This document shows positions 1 to 14,000 of a stretch of DNA of 64,000 nt, one piece after another. The position numbers were made by a program, and so were the translations under genes. Source of the stretch: Lasioglossum baleicum (Eukaryota > Arthropoda > Insecta > Hymenoptera > Halictidae); assembly GCF_051020765.1 (NCBI RefSeq), contig NW_027469187.1, forward strand, positions 310,001-374,000, written 5' to 3'. Position 1 is the first letter of the stretch; each line of letters begins with the position of its first letter. Below the pieces are notes generated by a model. That model saw nothing but the letters and a program-made list of their open reading frames with translations, was not told the DNA's origin and did no database searches.

Positions 1-3000
1 GTATAGAAATTGACAATGCTCATAGAGTATTGTCGCTCAGCTCAACCGAATGCAACGGCAAGGCCACACCATCCGTGACGTTCTGAAAGCATAGATACGT
101 ATACAGACCAACGTATAAAAAAGGAATAAGTTTAACAAATTATTGACATATACGTACTCGCATCAAATGCCAAAGACACTGCTACTAAGATATGTAATGC
201 TTTAAACTAAAAATTGAAAATTTTGAGAAGCACTTAATATATCATATCAGTAACTTACATTACGCTAAAATACATGCAAGGCTGCAAAAAAGTCTCTACA
301 GTATAGTACCCACGGTAAAAATGTTAACGAACATCATACAGTAGCATCGCACCGATCTACCGAACACAACTACGAGGTCATACCAGGCGTGTCGCACTGG
401 AAGCGTAGGTACGTATACAGACAATCATGTAATATAACAGTGGATTTAACAAAACATTGTCATAAAGGTACACGCAACTAATTCTAATAACACATCTACT
501 ACGGAATACAATCGTTTATGCTAAGAATAGAAAGTTTGGAAAAGATCGAAAATATCATATAAATATCATATATATAAATATCATATAAATCATATATAAA
601 TATCCGACTGTGAACAAATGCATACGGCTGAATATCAAGGTTCGTGAAATACACGAAGATCAGACAGCAGTGCCGCTCCGATATGCCGAACGTAACTGCA
701 ACACCACGCTAGCCGCGTCGCTCTGGTTGTGTGTGTACGTACACAGACAGTCATACGAAATAACGTCATAAACGTACACTCAACTAATTCCAAAGACACT
801 CTTACATGGAAGTACAATAGTTTGAACTAAAAATTGATAATTATGTAAAAAATAGAAAATATCATAACAGTAAACTACCGTATGCGTAAATAAATCGAAA
901 CCTCGATGGAATGCGTGCGGCACAATATCAAGGTTGGAGAATTTACCGAGGATCATACTGTAGAGTCACTAAGACCTGCCGTATGCAGCTACAAGACCTA
1001 GTTAGTCGTGTCGCTCATACAGCGTTGGCACGTATACAGACCATCGTAAAAAATAATAATTAATTTAAGAAAAAAATGTCACATGCGTACACTCATCTAA
1101 TTCCAACGCACTTTTACCATGGAATACAATTTGTTAAAGTAAAAATTGAAAACTTCGAAAAATGTCGAAAATATCATAGCAGTAAATTTCAGTATGTAGA
1201 AATACATCGAGAACGACTAAATAATGCGTACAGGACAATAATATGGTTATAGGGATTATCGAATTCCATCCAGTGGTGCTGCTTCGATCTGCTGTCCGCA
1301 ACTGCTAGAATTCACCAGGCGTGTCGCTCTCACACCGCAGGTACGTATACAGACAATCATATAAAATAACAATAAGTTTAACGTAATATTGTCATAATCG
1401 TACACTCAACTAATACCAACAACACTTCAACTGAGGGATACAATCTTTTGAGCTAGGAATTGAATATTTTGAAGAAAATCGGAAATACCATAGCAGAAAC
1501 GTACAGTATGCATAAATAAATAAACGACCCGGAAAAAATACCTACGATACATTATCAGGATTATAGAAAAGAACAAAGACCTTATAGCAGTGTCGCTCCG
1601 ATCTAGAGAACGCAACTACAGGACGACTCCAGTCGTGACGGTGCGGAAGCGTATTTGCAGACAATCATATAAAATAACAATAAGTTTAACAGAATAATGA
1701 CCAAAACGAATACGCAACTACATCCAAAGACACAATCACTTAGAAGTCAAATTTCGTAAAAAAAAGGATTGAAAATTTTGAAAACAATCGGAACTATCAC
1801 AATAGTTAATAGGCACTTGAATAAATAAATGGAGGACTGGAAATGAATGCATGCGGTACAACATCAAGGTTATAGAAATTAACGAAGATCATACAGTAGC
1901 GTCGCACGGATCTGCCGTACGCATCTACAAAACATCGCTAGTCGTACAACTCATACAGCGTAGGTACGTACACAGACACTCATATAAATTAACAGTATGT
2001 TTAACAAAATATCATCACATACATTCGCTCGAATAACTGCAAAGACACTTTTACTACGAAATGCAATATCTGAAGTTAAAAACAGGAAACCTTGATGCAA
2101 ATAGATAATATCACCACAGTAAATTTCAGTATGTGGAAATAAATAGAAAACTGCGAAAGAATGCATACGGTACAAAATCAAGATTCAAGATATTATCGAA
2201 TACCAATCAGTAGTTCCGCTCCGCTTTGGCGTACGCAACTAACAGACCTCGCCGGTCGTGTCGCTCCCAGAGCGTAGGTACGTATACAATCAATCGTGTA
2301 AAATTTCAATAAGTATAACAGGCTACTGTCATGAACGTACACTAAACTATATCCAACTACACTTTTACTGCGATAAACAGTTTTTTGAACTAAAAATTTT
2401 GAATTTTGAAAAAACCGAATTTATCATAACTCTAAATTGCTGTGTGCATAACTAAATGGAAGACTGGGAAAAAATGCATATCGCACTATATCATAGTCAA
2501 AGAAATTAACGAAAACCGTACAGCAGCTTCGCTCCGATCTAGCGAACGAAAATGCAAGACCACTCCAGTCGCGTCGTTCTGGAAGCGAAGGTAAGTATAC
2601 AATGTATCATATAAAATGGAAAGAATATAACATAATATTGTCATAAACGTACACACGACCGATTTCAACGACACTTTTACTAGGTAATAGAATTTTTTAA
2701 TCTTAAAATTGAAAATTACGAAAAAAGGTCGAAAATATCATAACAGTAAATAACAAAATGTATAAATAAATAGAAAAATTAGGAAAAAATGCATACGGTG
2801 TAAAATCATGGCTAAAGGAATTAACGAAGATCATTCAGTATACCGCTCGGATCTACCGTACGCACCTACAAGTCCAGTCCAGCCGTGTCCCTCCCGCAAC
2901 GTATGTACATATAGAGACTATCATATAAAATAACATCAGGCCTAACAAAATATCGTCATATACATAATCCCACATGATTCAAAAGACTCTTTTCGTAAGA

Positions 3001-4932
3001 AATTCAATTTGACTAATTGAAAGTTTGACAATTTAGAATGGAATTGAATATATCGTAACGGTAATTTACCGTATATAGAAATAAATAGAAAACAGCGAAA
3101 GAATGCTTGCGGTGCAATATTGAAGTTATTGAAATTAACAAAGACCGTACAGACGTGTAGCTCCGACTTATCGAACGCAACTACAAGGCCACTCTATTCG
3201 TGTCGCTCCATGAGCGTAGGATTGTATACAATCACACAATACAGCAACAAATTCAACAAAATATTGTCATAATCGTAGACTTAACTGATACAAAAGACAC
3301 TTTTACTATGAAATACAATTTTTTAAATTAAAAATTGGAAATTGTGAAAGAATCCGAAAATATCATTACAGTAAATTACCGTATGCGTAAATAAATCGAA
3401 ACCTCGATGGAATGCATACGGTCCAATATCAAGGTTAGAGAAATAAACGAAGATGATACAGTAGAGTCGGTCTGGTATACCGTACGCAACTACAAGACAA
3501 CACCCACCGCGTCGTTCAGACAGCGTAGGAATGTTTAGAGACAATCATATAAAATAACATCAAGTTTAATAAGATATTGTCGTATACGTAATCTCACCTG
3601 ATTCAAAAGACACTTTCACTAGAGAATGAAATTTATTAAAGTAAAAATAGAAAATTTCGAGGAAAATCGAGAATATCATAACAGTAAATTGCATTATATG
3701 GAAATACATTGAAAATTGCGAAAGAATGCATACGGGACAATAACGGGGCTACAGAAATTAACCAAGATCATGCAATATCCTCGGTCCGATTTACCGTACG
3801 CGACTACTCGCCCGCTCCAGGCGTGTCGCTGCTAAAGCGTAGGTACGTATAGACACAATCCTATAAAATGCCCAAGAATTAAACAGAACATTGTCATAAA
3901 CGTACACTCTACTAATACGAATATATGTTTCCTAAACGATACCATTTTTATAACTAAGAATTGGAAGTTTGGAGAAAAATCGAATGTACCGTTACAGTAA
4001 ATTACAATATGTATAAATAAATGTATGACTGGGAAAAAACCATACGGTACAAAATCAAGGTTCAAGAAATCAACTATAACCATCCATAGTGCTGCTCAGA
4101 TATACCGTACGCAACTACAAGACCATTTCAGTCGCCACGCTCCGACAGCCTAATTGCGTATAGAGAGAATCACACGGAGGAACAACATGTTTATGAAAAT
4201 AATGTCATGTACAAGAACTCAACCCATTCCAAATACACGTTTCTGCAGAATTCAATTTTTGAATATAAAAATTGGAAATTATGAACAATATCGAAAATTT
4301 ATTATAAGTAAATTACAGTATGCAGAAATAAACAGAAAACAGAGAAAGAAACTTTCGGTAAAATATCAGGCTTAAGGAAATATGCAAGGAGCATAAGGTA
4401 TTGCCGACCCCATCGACCGTACGCAACTACAGGACAACGCTAGTCGTGTACTGCCGATTGTGTAGGTACCTATAGAGACAATTATATAACATAACAAATA
4501 ATTTGACATCATATTCTCATAAACGTGGACTCAGCTAGTACCAAAGATACTTTTACCGTAGTATACAACTTCTTGAACTAACAATGAAAATATTGATAGA
4601 CACCGATAATGTAATAACAGTAAATTACAGTATGTATGAATATATGGAAAACTGTTGAAAAATGCATACGGAACAAAATCAAGGAAGAAGAAGTTAACAT
4701 AGTCCATACTGTAGTGCCGCTTCTCTCTGCCGTGCGCAATTACAAGACCTCGCCAGTCTTGTCTCTCCGACAGCGTAGGTACGTGTACAGACAATCCTAT
4801 AAAATAACAATGAATTTAATAAGATAACGTCATAAATGTACAATGAACGAATTCCAACGGCACTATCCCTAGGATACAATTTTTGAAGTTAAAATTTGGA
4901 AATTTTTAAACCTAATCGTAAATGTCATAACA
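1..4932 (+). repeat. SatA satellite array, about 312-bp monomers
   Basis: About 15-16 head-to-tail monomers. The landmark GGTACGTATACAGACAAT (or a close variant) recurs near 411, 732, 1029, 1340, 1650, 1962, 2276, 2594, 2905, 3221, 3528, 3838, 4158, 4466 and 4780, a period of about 312 bp. Other conserved boxes are ATGCATACGGTACAA, CCGTACGCAACTACAAGACC and GTACACTCAACTAATTCCAA. Monomers are clearly diverged from one another, so this is an old or edge-of-array block. Short open frames here are broken by neighbouring monomers and carry no recognisable domain. The array stops at the TTAG that flanks PB-1. Confidence 0.93.
551..605. repeat. Local AT-rich microrepeat inside satA
   Basis: The normal satA string AATATCATAACAG is replaced by several repeats of ATATCATATAA and ATATATAAAT. 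This looks like local slippage within one monomer, adding about 40 bp. Confidence 0.7.
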
Positions 4933-6055
4933 TTAGCACGTTGACGCCGGCGCGGATATTCGGTGTCTGTTTCATGCACCGCGCTTCAGCTAACGGTCCG
5001 TTCCATGGGGTAGCGCGGCACCAAATTATACTGTTCAATGCCTGCGCCCTAATTCCCACTAGCACGTTAGGAGGAAACTAACTTCCACCTTGACTCTTTG
5101 ACGTTTCGAAGATTTATTTGCACCCTTCGACGTTTCGAAGACTTTTTTTACCGTTTTAAAGGAAGTTTTATACTTTCTCCACAATTTTCCATGACGCGTT
5201 TTGAAAAATTGTGGAGACAGCCAAACAGGGGAAATCGACCCTTATTGGAGTTTTGGGACCAGGGATGTTCCCTTGATCTTCGTATTATACATCTTGAGGG
5301 AGGAAAAGCCCTCTCACGCGAGTGGGTGGTGGCGAGAATCCTCTCCTACAAGGTGAAGTGCCTATACTTCTGGCATGTAATACATATAAATTACATGTAA
5401 CCCAAGCGCGGTGACCGGAGAATTTTCCATTTCTGAGGACACTCGATACTTAGGACCCGGCGCTAGGGAACGTCCACGAGTGTAGAGCTCGTGGCTCTCC
5501 CACTGACCCATTGTCAGCCAAGTTATCGGTGCCAGAGCCTAATTTCGGTCAATCAGGGTTTTAGCTTCTCGTGTTTCGGACCACGAGAAGTTTAGAACAG
5601 AATTAATAGGACCCTTTCAAGCGCAAGAATTCTCTAGAAACACTGCGACAGATTGTCGTACACGACGAAAATAGTTCTAAGACGTGGTGTAAGTTTTACG
5701 CGTAAATTATATGGAGTGCGAACTGTAATTTCGTCGAAGCCCCGACTGACGATATCCAGCCGGCCTGGCAACTTGTAACATGCAAAGGGTCTTTGGGGCT
5801 TCGCACTAGAGTTTTGTTTTCAGGATCGCCAAAGAAATTATATTGCCGGACAAAGTGGCCAAGCACCATTGTGCGTTTTTCCAGAAAACTTCCCTTTCCC
5901 ATGGCCGATAGCGGGCCTAGGGATGAGCTTGAGGTATGCGAACTTTGACCAGTCTCTGGGCCATCGGCGGCTCAATTAGACGTTTAGGACCACCCGCTTG
6001 TAATGAGGGAAATCAGAGATTTCTGAGGGAGCGATTACTACCCAGGTGACACTAC

Positions 6056-6090
6056 TTATATAATGTGTGACCTAGTAACATTGACAGTTT
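6056..6090 (+). promoter_or_regulatory. Possible core promoter of the PB-1 transposase
   Basis: A TTATATAA box (6056-6063) is followed about 25 bp later by an initiator-like GACAGTT near 6083. It lies about 280 bp upstream of the transposase ATG. The placement suits an RNA polymerase II promoter, but AT-rich DNA gives such strings by chance. Confidence 0.3.
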
Positions 6091-6246
6091 AGACAGCGTC
6101 ACGAGGTTCACGGAGAGTATAGAGTTGACGGCAAGTGACGAAGAGTTTAGTTAGCGTGCGTTGTGTGTATTCTGGTTTGTGCGAAGATTTTATTAGGCGC
6201 GAGGCCAGTATAATTCTGAAAGTTTGCCGAGTACACATATCTTCCA

Positions 6247-6334
6247 GTAAGTATAAAGATAGTAAAAAGTTTCTTTCCTACTAAAAAGGCGGATAACATT
6301 TTTCATTACTCATTTTTGCCCATCTAAACATTAG
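6247..6334 (+). other. Possible 5'-UTR intron of the PB-1 transposase
   Basis: A good donor (CCA|GTAAGTA, GT at 6247) and a pyrimidine-containing acceptor ending TTAG at 6334 bound an 88-nt segment, leaving only five untranslated bases before the ATG at 6340. Small insect introns are of this size. This is inferred from splice-site form alone. Confidence 0.3.
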
Positions 6335-6339
6335 ATACA

Positions 6340-7842
6340 ATGGATATGGAATTCAGTAATTTGACTGATGAATCTGTATCACGAGTCATGCGAAAGGGAC
6401 GTTGAAATGGAGTACTTTCATCATCATCGTCGGTTACGGCAACAGATGGGAATACCACGGAGGAAGAAGTTTCGTAGTCTGGTGTTGGGGATCAAGATGA
6501 TGATGCGGAATGGCGGAAAATAGCCGAAAAATTTGCTTCAGAGGAAGAGTATTCAGCAGAAGAAGAGCTACTGATCAAGGAGACGGACTGCGATGATCCT
6601 GTTGCATTATATAAATTATTCAACATGGACGAGATATTGGAGATCATCGTTGAAGAGACGAATAGATACGCTGTTCAGTGTAGAGTGAATGCACCTTGTG
6701 GCAGGAGAAAACATCAACAAGCACAGAACCCCATCACAAAGAGTGAATTAAATACCTTTATTGATATCTTGCTTATTATAGGTGTAGTGCAGGTACCTGA
6801 AATTCGATTATATTTTTCCAAAAAAGTGATGTATGCGAATGCGCGTGTAATAACAGCAACGAAACGCGATCGATTCTTAGCTATATTGAAGTACTAGCAC
6901 TTTTCTGGTAATGCTACGGCTAGAACCGAGGTTCGGTTACACAAAATCCGAAATGTAGTGGATAAAATACTTCGTGCGTTCCAAGATGTAGTAAAACCCA
7001 GATAAAATATACTAATCGACGAAAGTGTGGTTCAGTGGAAAGGACGCCTTAGCGTTCGTCAATATATACCAGGTATGCGGCACAAGTACGGAATAAAACT
7101 GTACAAACTCGGCCTTCCGGACGGATGTACATATAATGTGCATATTTATTCCGGTAAAAAAGGAACTAGAATTCTAGCAGCACATTCTTATGATGTAGTC
7201 ATGACATTGATACGAGATTTATTATTCAAGGGCCGGATTTTATTTACCGTCTGCTTTTATACAAGTATTTCTTTAGGCAAAGATATTCTCACCAAAAAAA
7301 CTCTGTATGTTAACCACTTCAAGATCTCACAATTGCGCCATTTTTCGTTGCAAAGATGGTAAATTAAAATCAGACACCGTTTCTTCTTACAATAGTGCGA
7401 AGAAGGGAGTTGATATATCAGACAAAATGTGTTCCTATTGTAAATGTTTACAGAAAACGGTAAAATGGTATAGAAAAGTTGTCATGGAGCTAATATTCGG
7501 GACCTGTTTAGTAAATGCATGGTACATCCACAAGCAGTGGGGAGCCGAGCGTTACCAAATATATAACTTAGAGAGAAAATTATTGATTATGAATTGAAGA
7601 GTATTGAAAATCCCTCTGGTGAAGAGCTAATAGGAAGTAGACGGAAAAAACATTCATTAACTTCACACCAAGAACACGCGAGGAAGGTGAGGAAAAGATG
7701 TGAAAAGTGCTACAAACGCTTAACAAAATTAACATGTACACAGTACGCCACAAACAAATCAAAAACAGTAATGAGCTTTTGTAGCAGTTGTTCTGATAAG
7801 CCGGGACATTGTTTAAAATGTTTTAAAAAATTGCATCGGTAA
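6340..7842 (+). pseudogene. piggyBac transposase (DDE_Tnp_1_7 type), dead
   Basis: In life this enzyme would cut and paste the element at TTAA. From the ATG at 6340 the frame runs through an acidic N-terminus into a piggyBac core. In-frame stops lie at 6403, 6475, 6895 and 7003, and frame changes near 7310 and 7560-7600. The first catalytic block survives as DES followed by WKGR (about 7020-7050). The second, normally T-D-N before W/F-Y-T-S, reads TVCFYTS, so its aspartate is gone. The third, GVDISD, is kept (about 7410). The stretch between the second and third blocks is about 70 residues shorter than in PB-2, so an internal deletion is likely. A cysteine-rich C-terminal finger (C-x2-C, then C-x2-C, then C-x2-C ending KKLHR) closes the gene. 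Family is certain; activity is excluded. Confidence 0.9.
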
Positions 7843-8057
7843 CATTATTCGTTATATTTTGTTACATTTAATGTAATAATTAAACTATAACTTATGTATT
7901 CTGTGTTAAATGTTTGATTACAAGGTAGAAATGTTAGTGTATAATGTGTACTGCCGTCCCGCGGAACAATCTAGCATGGACCACCGGTGGTTCATGCCGC
8001 CGCAGGGAACAGACAAGCATCGGCCACCGGTGAGTCAGGCCAGAGTCAACTTGTTAA

Positions 8058-11000
8058 ATTACAGTATGCATAACTATATGGTCGACTGGGAAGAAATCCA
8101 GACGGTACAATATCAGGGTTGGAGAAATTAACGAAGATAATACCGTAGTGAGTATTCGATGTACCAAACGCAACTGCAAGACCACTCCAGCAGATTCGTC
8201 TCGGATGCGCAGGTGCGCATACGGGAAATCGTATAAAATAACAATGAGTTTAACAGAAGAGTGTCAATCGCGTGAGTTCAAATAATTCCAATCACACTTT
8301 TACTAGAAAATACAATTTTTAAAAAAAAAGGACGGAAAATTTTAAAGGAAATTAAAAACATCATAGCAGTAATTTACAGTATATATAAGTAAATGGAATA
8401 CTGGAAAAAACGTATAAGTTACGAAGTCATGAATTCAACAAATTAACGGAGTCCATGAAGTAGTGGCGCTCCGATCTACAGAAAGCAACGACAAGGCAAA
8501 CTTCAGTCTTGTCGCGCAGGGTAACGTAGTTGCGTATACGGACAATCATATAAAATAACAATAAGTTTAACAAAATAGTGCCATAAACATACAATCAATT
8601 AATTTCAGAGGCACATTTCCTAAAAAATACATTTTTTTACAATGAAAATTGGAAACTTCAGGCATATAGAAAATATCACAACAGTAGGTTACAGTATGTA
8701 GACATAAATAGAAAATTGCGAAATAATGCATACGATATAATATCAAGGTTAAGGAAATGGACGTATATGATACAATAGTGTCGCTCGGATATACCGTACT
8801 CCACTGCAAGGCCATTGCAGCCCTATCGCTCAGAAACGGTGGGTACATGTGCAGACAATGATATAAAATAACAGTATCTTTAAGAAAATAATGTCTCAAT
8901 CGCACACTCAACTAATTTCAAAGACACTGTTACTATGATAAACAATTTTTTCCAACAAAAGAATGCAAATTTCTTCAAAAATCGAAAATATCACACAGAA
9001 AATATCAGTATGCATAAATAAATTGGAAGGCTGGGAGAATGCATACGGTACAAAATCAAGGTTAAAGAAATTAACGAGGACCTTATAGTGGTGTCGCTCC
9101 TTTCTACCGAACGCAACTACAAGAAGACATCAGACGTGTCGCTCTGGCAGCGTAGGCACGTATACTGACAACCGTACAAAATAACATTAAGTTTATCAAA
9201 ATAGTGTACTTACCGTGCACTCAGTTAATTACAATGTACGTTTCTTAAGAAATACATTTCTTTTCAAATTAAAAATTGTAAAGTTTTAAGAAAATCGAAG
9301 ATATCATAACAGTGGATTACAGTATGTAGAGAGAAATAGAAAATTGCGATAGAATGCATACGGTACAATGTCCAGGTTAAAGAAAATATGGAAGACCATC
9401 AAGTAGTGCAGCTCCATTCTGGTGTACGCAACTTCGAATCCTCGAAGGTCGTATCGCTCGGACAACGTAGGTACGCATACAGACAATCATATAAAGTAAC
9501 AACAAGCGAGACCAAATATTGTCTTAAACGTACACTTAACTAATTCCGAAGGCACACTCCTAAGGAATACATTCTTTGAAAATAAAAATTAGAAATTTTG
9601 AGAGAAATGAAAAATATCAGAACAGTAAATTATAGTTTGTATTAACAAATGGAAAACAGGGAGAATATGGATACGGTACCCAAGCAAGGTCAACGAATTA
9701 GCGATGGTCATCTAGTAGTTCCGCTCCGATATACCATATGCCACTGCAGGACCACTCCAGTAGCGTCACTCTGGAAGCGATGGTACGTATAGATACAATC
9801 ATATAAAATAACAATAAGTTTAACAAAATAACTTCAAAAATGTACACTCATCTAATTCCAAAGATACTTTTACTAAGAAATACAATCATATAAAATAAAA
9901 ATTGAAAATTTTTATGAAACTGGAAAATATCACAATCATAACAGTAAATTACAATATTTGTAAATAAATGGAAAGAATGCGTACTGTACAGTACTATGAT
10001 TAAACTATTCAACGAAGCCCATACAGTATGCAGCTCCGATTTGGCATACGCAACTACAAGACTACTCCAGGCGTATCGCTCCGAAAGCGTAGGGACGCAT
10101 ACCGGCAATCACATAAAATAACAGTAAGTTTAACAGAAAAAAATGTGATAAACGTACACTCAATTGGTTCCAATGGCACTTCTGCTAAGAAATACAATTA
10201 TTTAAAACTAAAAATTGAAAATTATGGAAAAAAATGAAAAATATCATAGAAGTAAGAACTGCGATATACAAGAAGCAACTACAAGGCAAACGCCAGTCGT
10301 GCCGCGTATGGTAACGTAGGTACGTATAGAGACATTCATATAAAATAACAATACTCTTAACAAATTATAGTCATACACATACACTTAAATAGTTGCAAAG
10401 ACTTTTACAATGAAATACAACCATTTGAACTAACAATTGATAATTATATAAAAAATGGAAAATGTCATAGCAGTAAATTATGGTATGTACAAGAAAATCT
10501 AAAAATTGGGAAAAAATGCATGCGGTTCAAAATCATGGTTCAAGAAATTGACAAAGGCGGTCCCGTATACCTCCCCGATCTGCCGTTCGCAACTACAAGT
10601 CCAATCCAGCCGTGTCACCCCACAAGCGAAGGTGGGCATACAGGGAATCGGAAAATGTAGCAAAGAGTATAACACAATATTGTCATAAACGTACACAGAA
10701 ATAATTCCAGATACTTTTACAAGAAAATACGGTTTTCGAAATTAAAAATTAGAAATTTTGATGAAAATATAAAATACCAGAAGAATAAATTGCACTATAT
10801 GGAGATAAATATAAAACTGCGAAAAAATGCGTACACACGGTTCCTTAAACTAAAAATTGACAATATTGAAAAAAATATAAAATATCATACCAGTAAATTG
10901 CACTATGTATAAATAAATATAAATCTGGGAAAAATGCATACGGTACTATATCCAGATTAAAGAAATTAACGAACACCATCCAGGAGTGTCTCTTCTATGT

Positions 11001-14000
11001 ACCGTACGCAACTTCAAGTCGACTCCGGTCGTGTCACACATATGCGCCGCTACGCATTCGGTGAAGTACTGTATATTGTCTATTCTATATACCGTAGCCA
11101 ACTACTATTCCACTCCAGTTGTGTCGCTCAGGCAGCGTAGGTACGTATAGAGGCAATTCTATAAAATAACATTAAGATGAAGAGAATATTGTCTTATACG
11201 TACACTCAACTAATTCCATGGGCACTTATGAGAAAAAATACATATTTTGAAATTAGAAACTGAAAATTATGAAAAAAATCGAAAGTATATTTATATTAAG
11301 TTACAGTATATATAACTTAATGTAAGACTGGGATAAAATGCATACGGTACATAATTATGATTAAGGAAATTAACAAGGGCCATTCAGCAGTTGTGTCACC
11401 CCTATCTGCCGCATGAAACTGCAAAACTACGACAATGCATCTATCCGGCTGGGATAGTACGTATACAGACAATTATATAAAATAGCAATTAGTTTAACAA
11501 ACTATTGTCATAAGCGTACCCTCAATTAATTCCAATGACACTTTTGTTAAGAACTTCAATTTTATAAACTGAATATTGAATATTTTGAAAATAATGGAAA
11601 ATATAACAGTTAATTGTAGTATGTATATATCAGTACAAAACATGGAGAAAATGCAAACGGAATAAAATCAATGTTAAAGAAATTATCGATGACCATCCAG
11701 TTGTACCACTCCGCTCTACCATACGACAAATCCTAAACAGTCGCGTCGCACCGGCAGCGTTGGCACGTATACAGACAATCATGTATAGTAACAATCTGAT
11801 TAACAAAATATTGTCTTAAACGTACACTCGCCTAATTCCAAGGACACTTTTAGTGAAAAGTACAATTTCTTAAACTCAAAATTGATAATTATCAAAAAAT
11901 GGAAACAGCCGCAACAGTAAATTACAGTATGTATAAATAAATGCAAAACTGGGGACAAATGCATACGTTTCAAGATCAAGTTTAATGAAATTCGCGAAGA
12001 CCATAGAGTAATGTCGTTCCGATCTGCCGTACGCAAATGCAAGACCTTGACAGTCCTGTCGTTCGGAAGCGTAGGTACACATGCAGGCAGTTATATAAAA
12101 TACCAACAAACCTGAGAAGATATTGTCATGAGCGTACACTCAACTATTTCCAAAGGTATTTATACTCCATAATACAATTCCTTAGAATAAAAATTGAAAA
12201 TTATGCAAATGAAATTGCAAATACCATTACTGTAAATTACAGAATGAATAAATAAATGGACTAATTAGGGCATCAATGCAGACAGTACAAATCATGGTTA
12301 ACAAAAATAACGTAGACCATTCAGTAGTGCCGCTCCTATCTGCCGTACGCAACTACACGACCACTCCAGCCGTATCGTTCCGGAAGCGTAGGTGCGTATA
12401 CAAATAATAATATAAAATAACAATATGTTTACCAAAATATCGTGATGAATGTACACTCAACTAATTCCAATGACACACTTCCTAAAAAATACAATTCTTG
12501 AAATTAGAAATTGATCATTTTGGAAAAATCGAAAATATCATAAGAGTAAATTACAGTAAGTAAAAATCAACACGAAAAGTGCGAAAGACTACATGTGGTG
12601 CAGTATCAAAGTTGAAGATATTAGCTGGGACCAAATAGCAGTGTCGCACCGATTTACCGAACGCAACTACTGGAGAAGACCAGTCATGACAATCCAACAC
12701 CGTAGGTAGGTCTACACACAATCATATAAAATAACATGGTTGGCAAAATATTGTTATAAACGTAAACTCAATTATTTCAAAAGATATTTTTAATAAGAAA
12801 TACCATTTTCAAATTAAAAATTATTAATTAGGTAAAAACGCGTAAATATCACAACACCAAATTACGGTTTGTATAAATAAATGGTTAACTGCGAAGGAAT
12901 GAATACGGTACAATATTATAGATAAAGAAATTAATGCAGAACATACAGTAGCTTCGATCCGATATACCTTACGCAACTACATGTCAACGCCAGTCGTGTC
13001 GTTACGGAATTGTAGGTGCGTATGCAGACAATCATATACAAGAACTACAAGTTTAATAAAATAATGTCATAAGCGTACACTCTTCTTATTCCAATGACAC
13101 TTTTACATATAAATACAATTTCATGAAATTAAAATTAAAAACTTTGAACAAGAAATCGAATATATCGTGACTGTAAACTGCAGTATAGTGAAATAAAAAG
13201 AATATTGCGAAAGCATGCAAACTGTACAATATCATGGTTAATGAAATTAACAAAGGCCATCCATTATGCCGCTTCGATTTGCCATACACAACTACGAGGC
13301 ACGTCCAACCGTGTCGCACGAGATATGTAGGTACGTACACAGACAAAGGTGTAATATAACAATGAATTTGACAAAATATTGCCATAAACGTACACTCATC
13401 TAATTCCAAAGACACAATTACAAATACATTTCTTTAGTCTAGATACTGAATATTGTGAAAAAATCGGGAATGTCATAGCAGTAAATTGCAGTATGTGCAA
13501 ATAAGCAGAAAATTGTGAAAGAATGCATACGGCACAACATTACGGTTAGAGAAATCAAAGAGGTCCATCCAGTGGTACCGCTAGGAAGTGCAGTACGCAA
13601 CTCCAAGTCCAGTCCAGCCGTGTGACTCCGGCAAGATACGTGCATATACAGATTATCTTATAAAATAACTACAAACCTGACATGATATTGTCATAAACGA
13701 ACACTCAAATATTTTCAAAGGCAGTTTTACTGTGAAATACAATTCCTTAAAATAAAAATTGCAAATCATGCATAGCAAATCCTGAATATTATTACAGTAA
13801 ATTCCAGAATGTATAAATAAATGGACTAATTCGGGCAAAGATGCAAACGGTACTAGATGAAGGTTAACGAAGGTAACGTAGACCATTCAGTAGTGCCACT
13901 TCGATCTGCCGTACGGAACTGCAAGTCCACTTCAGTGGTGTCGCGCCAGAATCGTAGGTACGCATGCAGACAATCATACAATACGACAACAAATTCAACA

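Larger units (their letters stand above)
4937..8053 (+). mobile_element. PB-1: piggyBac-family transposon, decayed
   Basis: A 3,117-bp insertion into satA. The left end is CACGTTGACGCC and the right end, read inward, is CAAGTTGACTCT, giving short imperfect terminal inverted repeats. TTAA follows the right end (8054-8057); the left copy has mutated to TTAG (4933-4936). Satellite sequence on the two sides joins in phase when the insert is ignored, as expected for TTAA-targeted piggyBac integration. The first 1.4 kb is noncoding; GACGTTTCGAAGA occurs twice (5100-5112, 5129-5141) and the end-like string TAGCACGTT recurs at 5060. A 12-bp palindrome ACCACCGGTGGT lies near the right end (7980-7991). 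The interior is much richer in GC than the satellite, marking a foreign segment. The single gene is a broken transposase. Confidence 0.9.

Noticed and set aside
5565..5590. Hairpin CTTCTCGTG / CACGAGAAG as a terminator or small RNA
   Set aside because: A nine-base stem alone in the noncoding leader of a dead transposon is weak evidence, with no conserved context.
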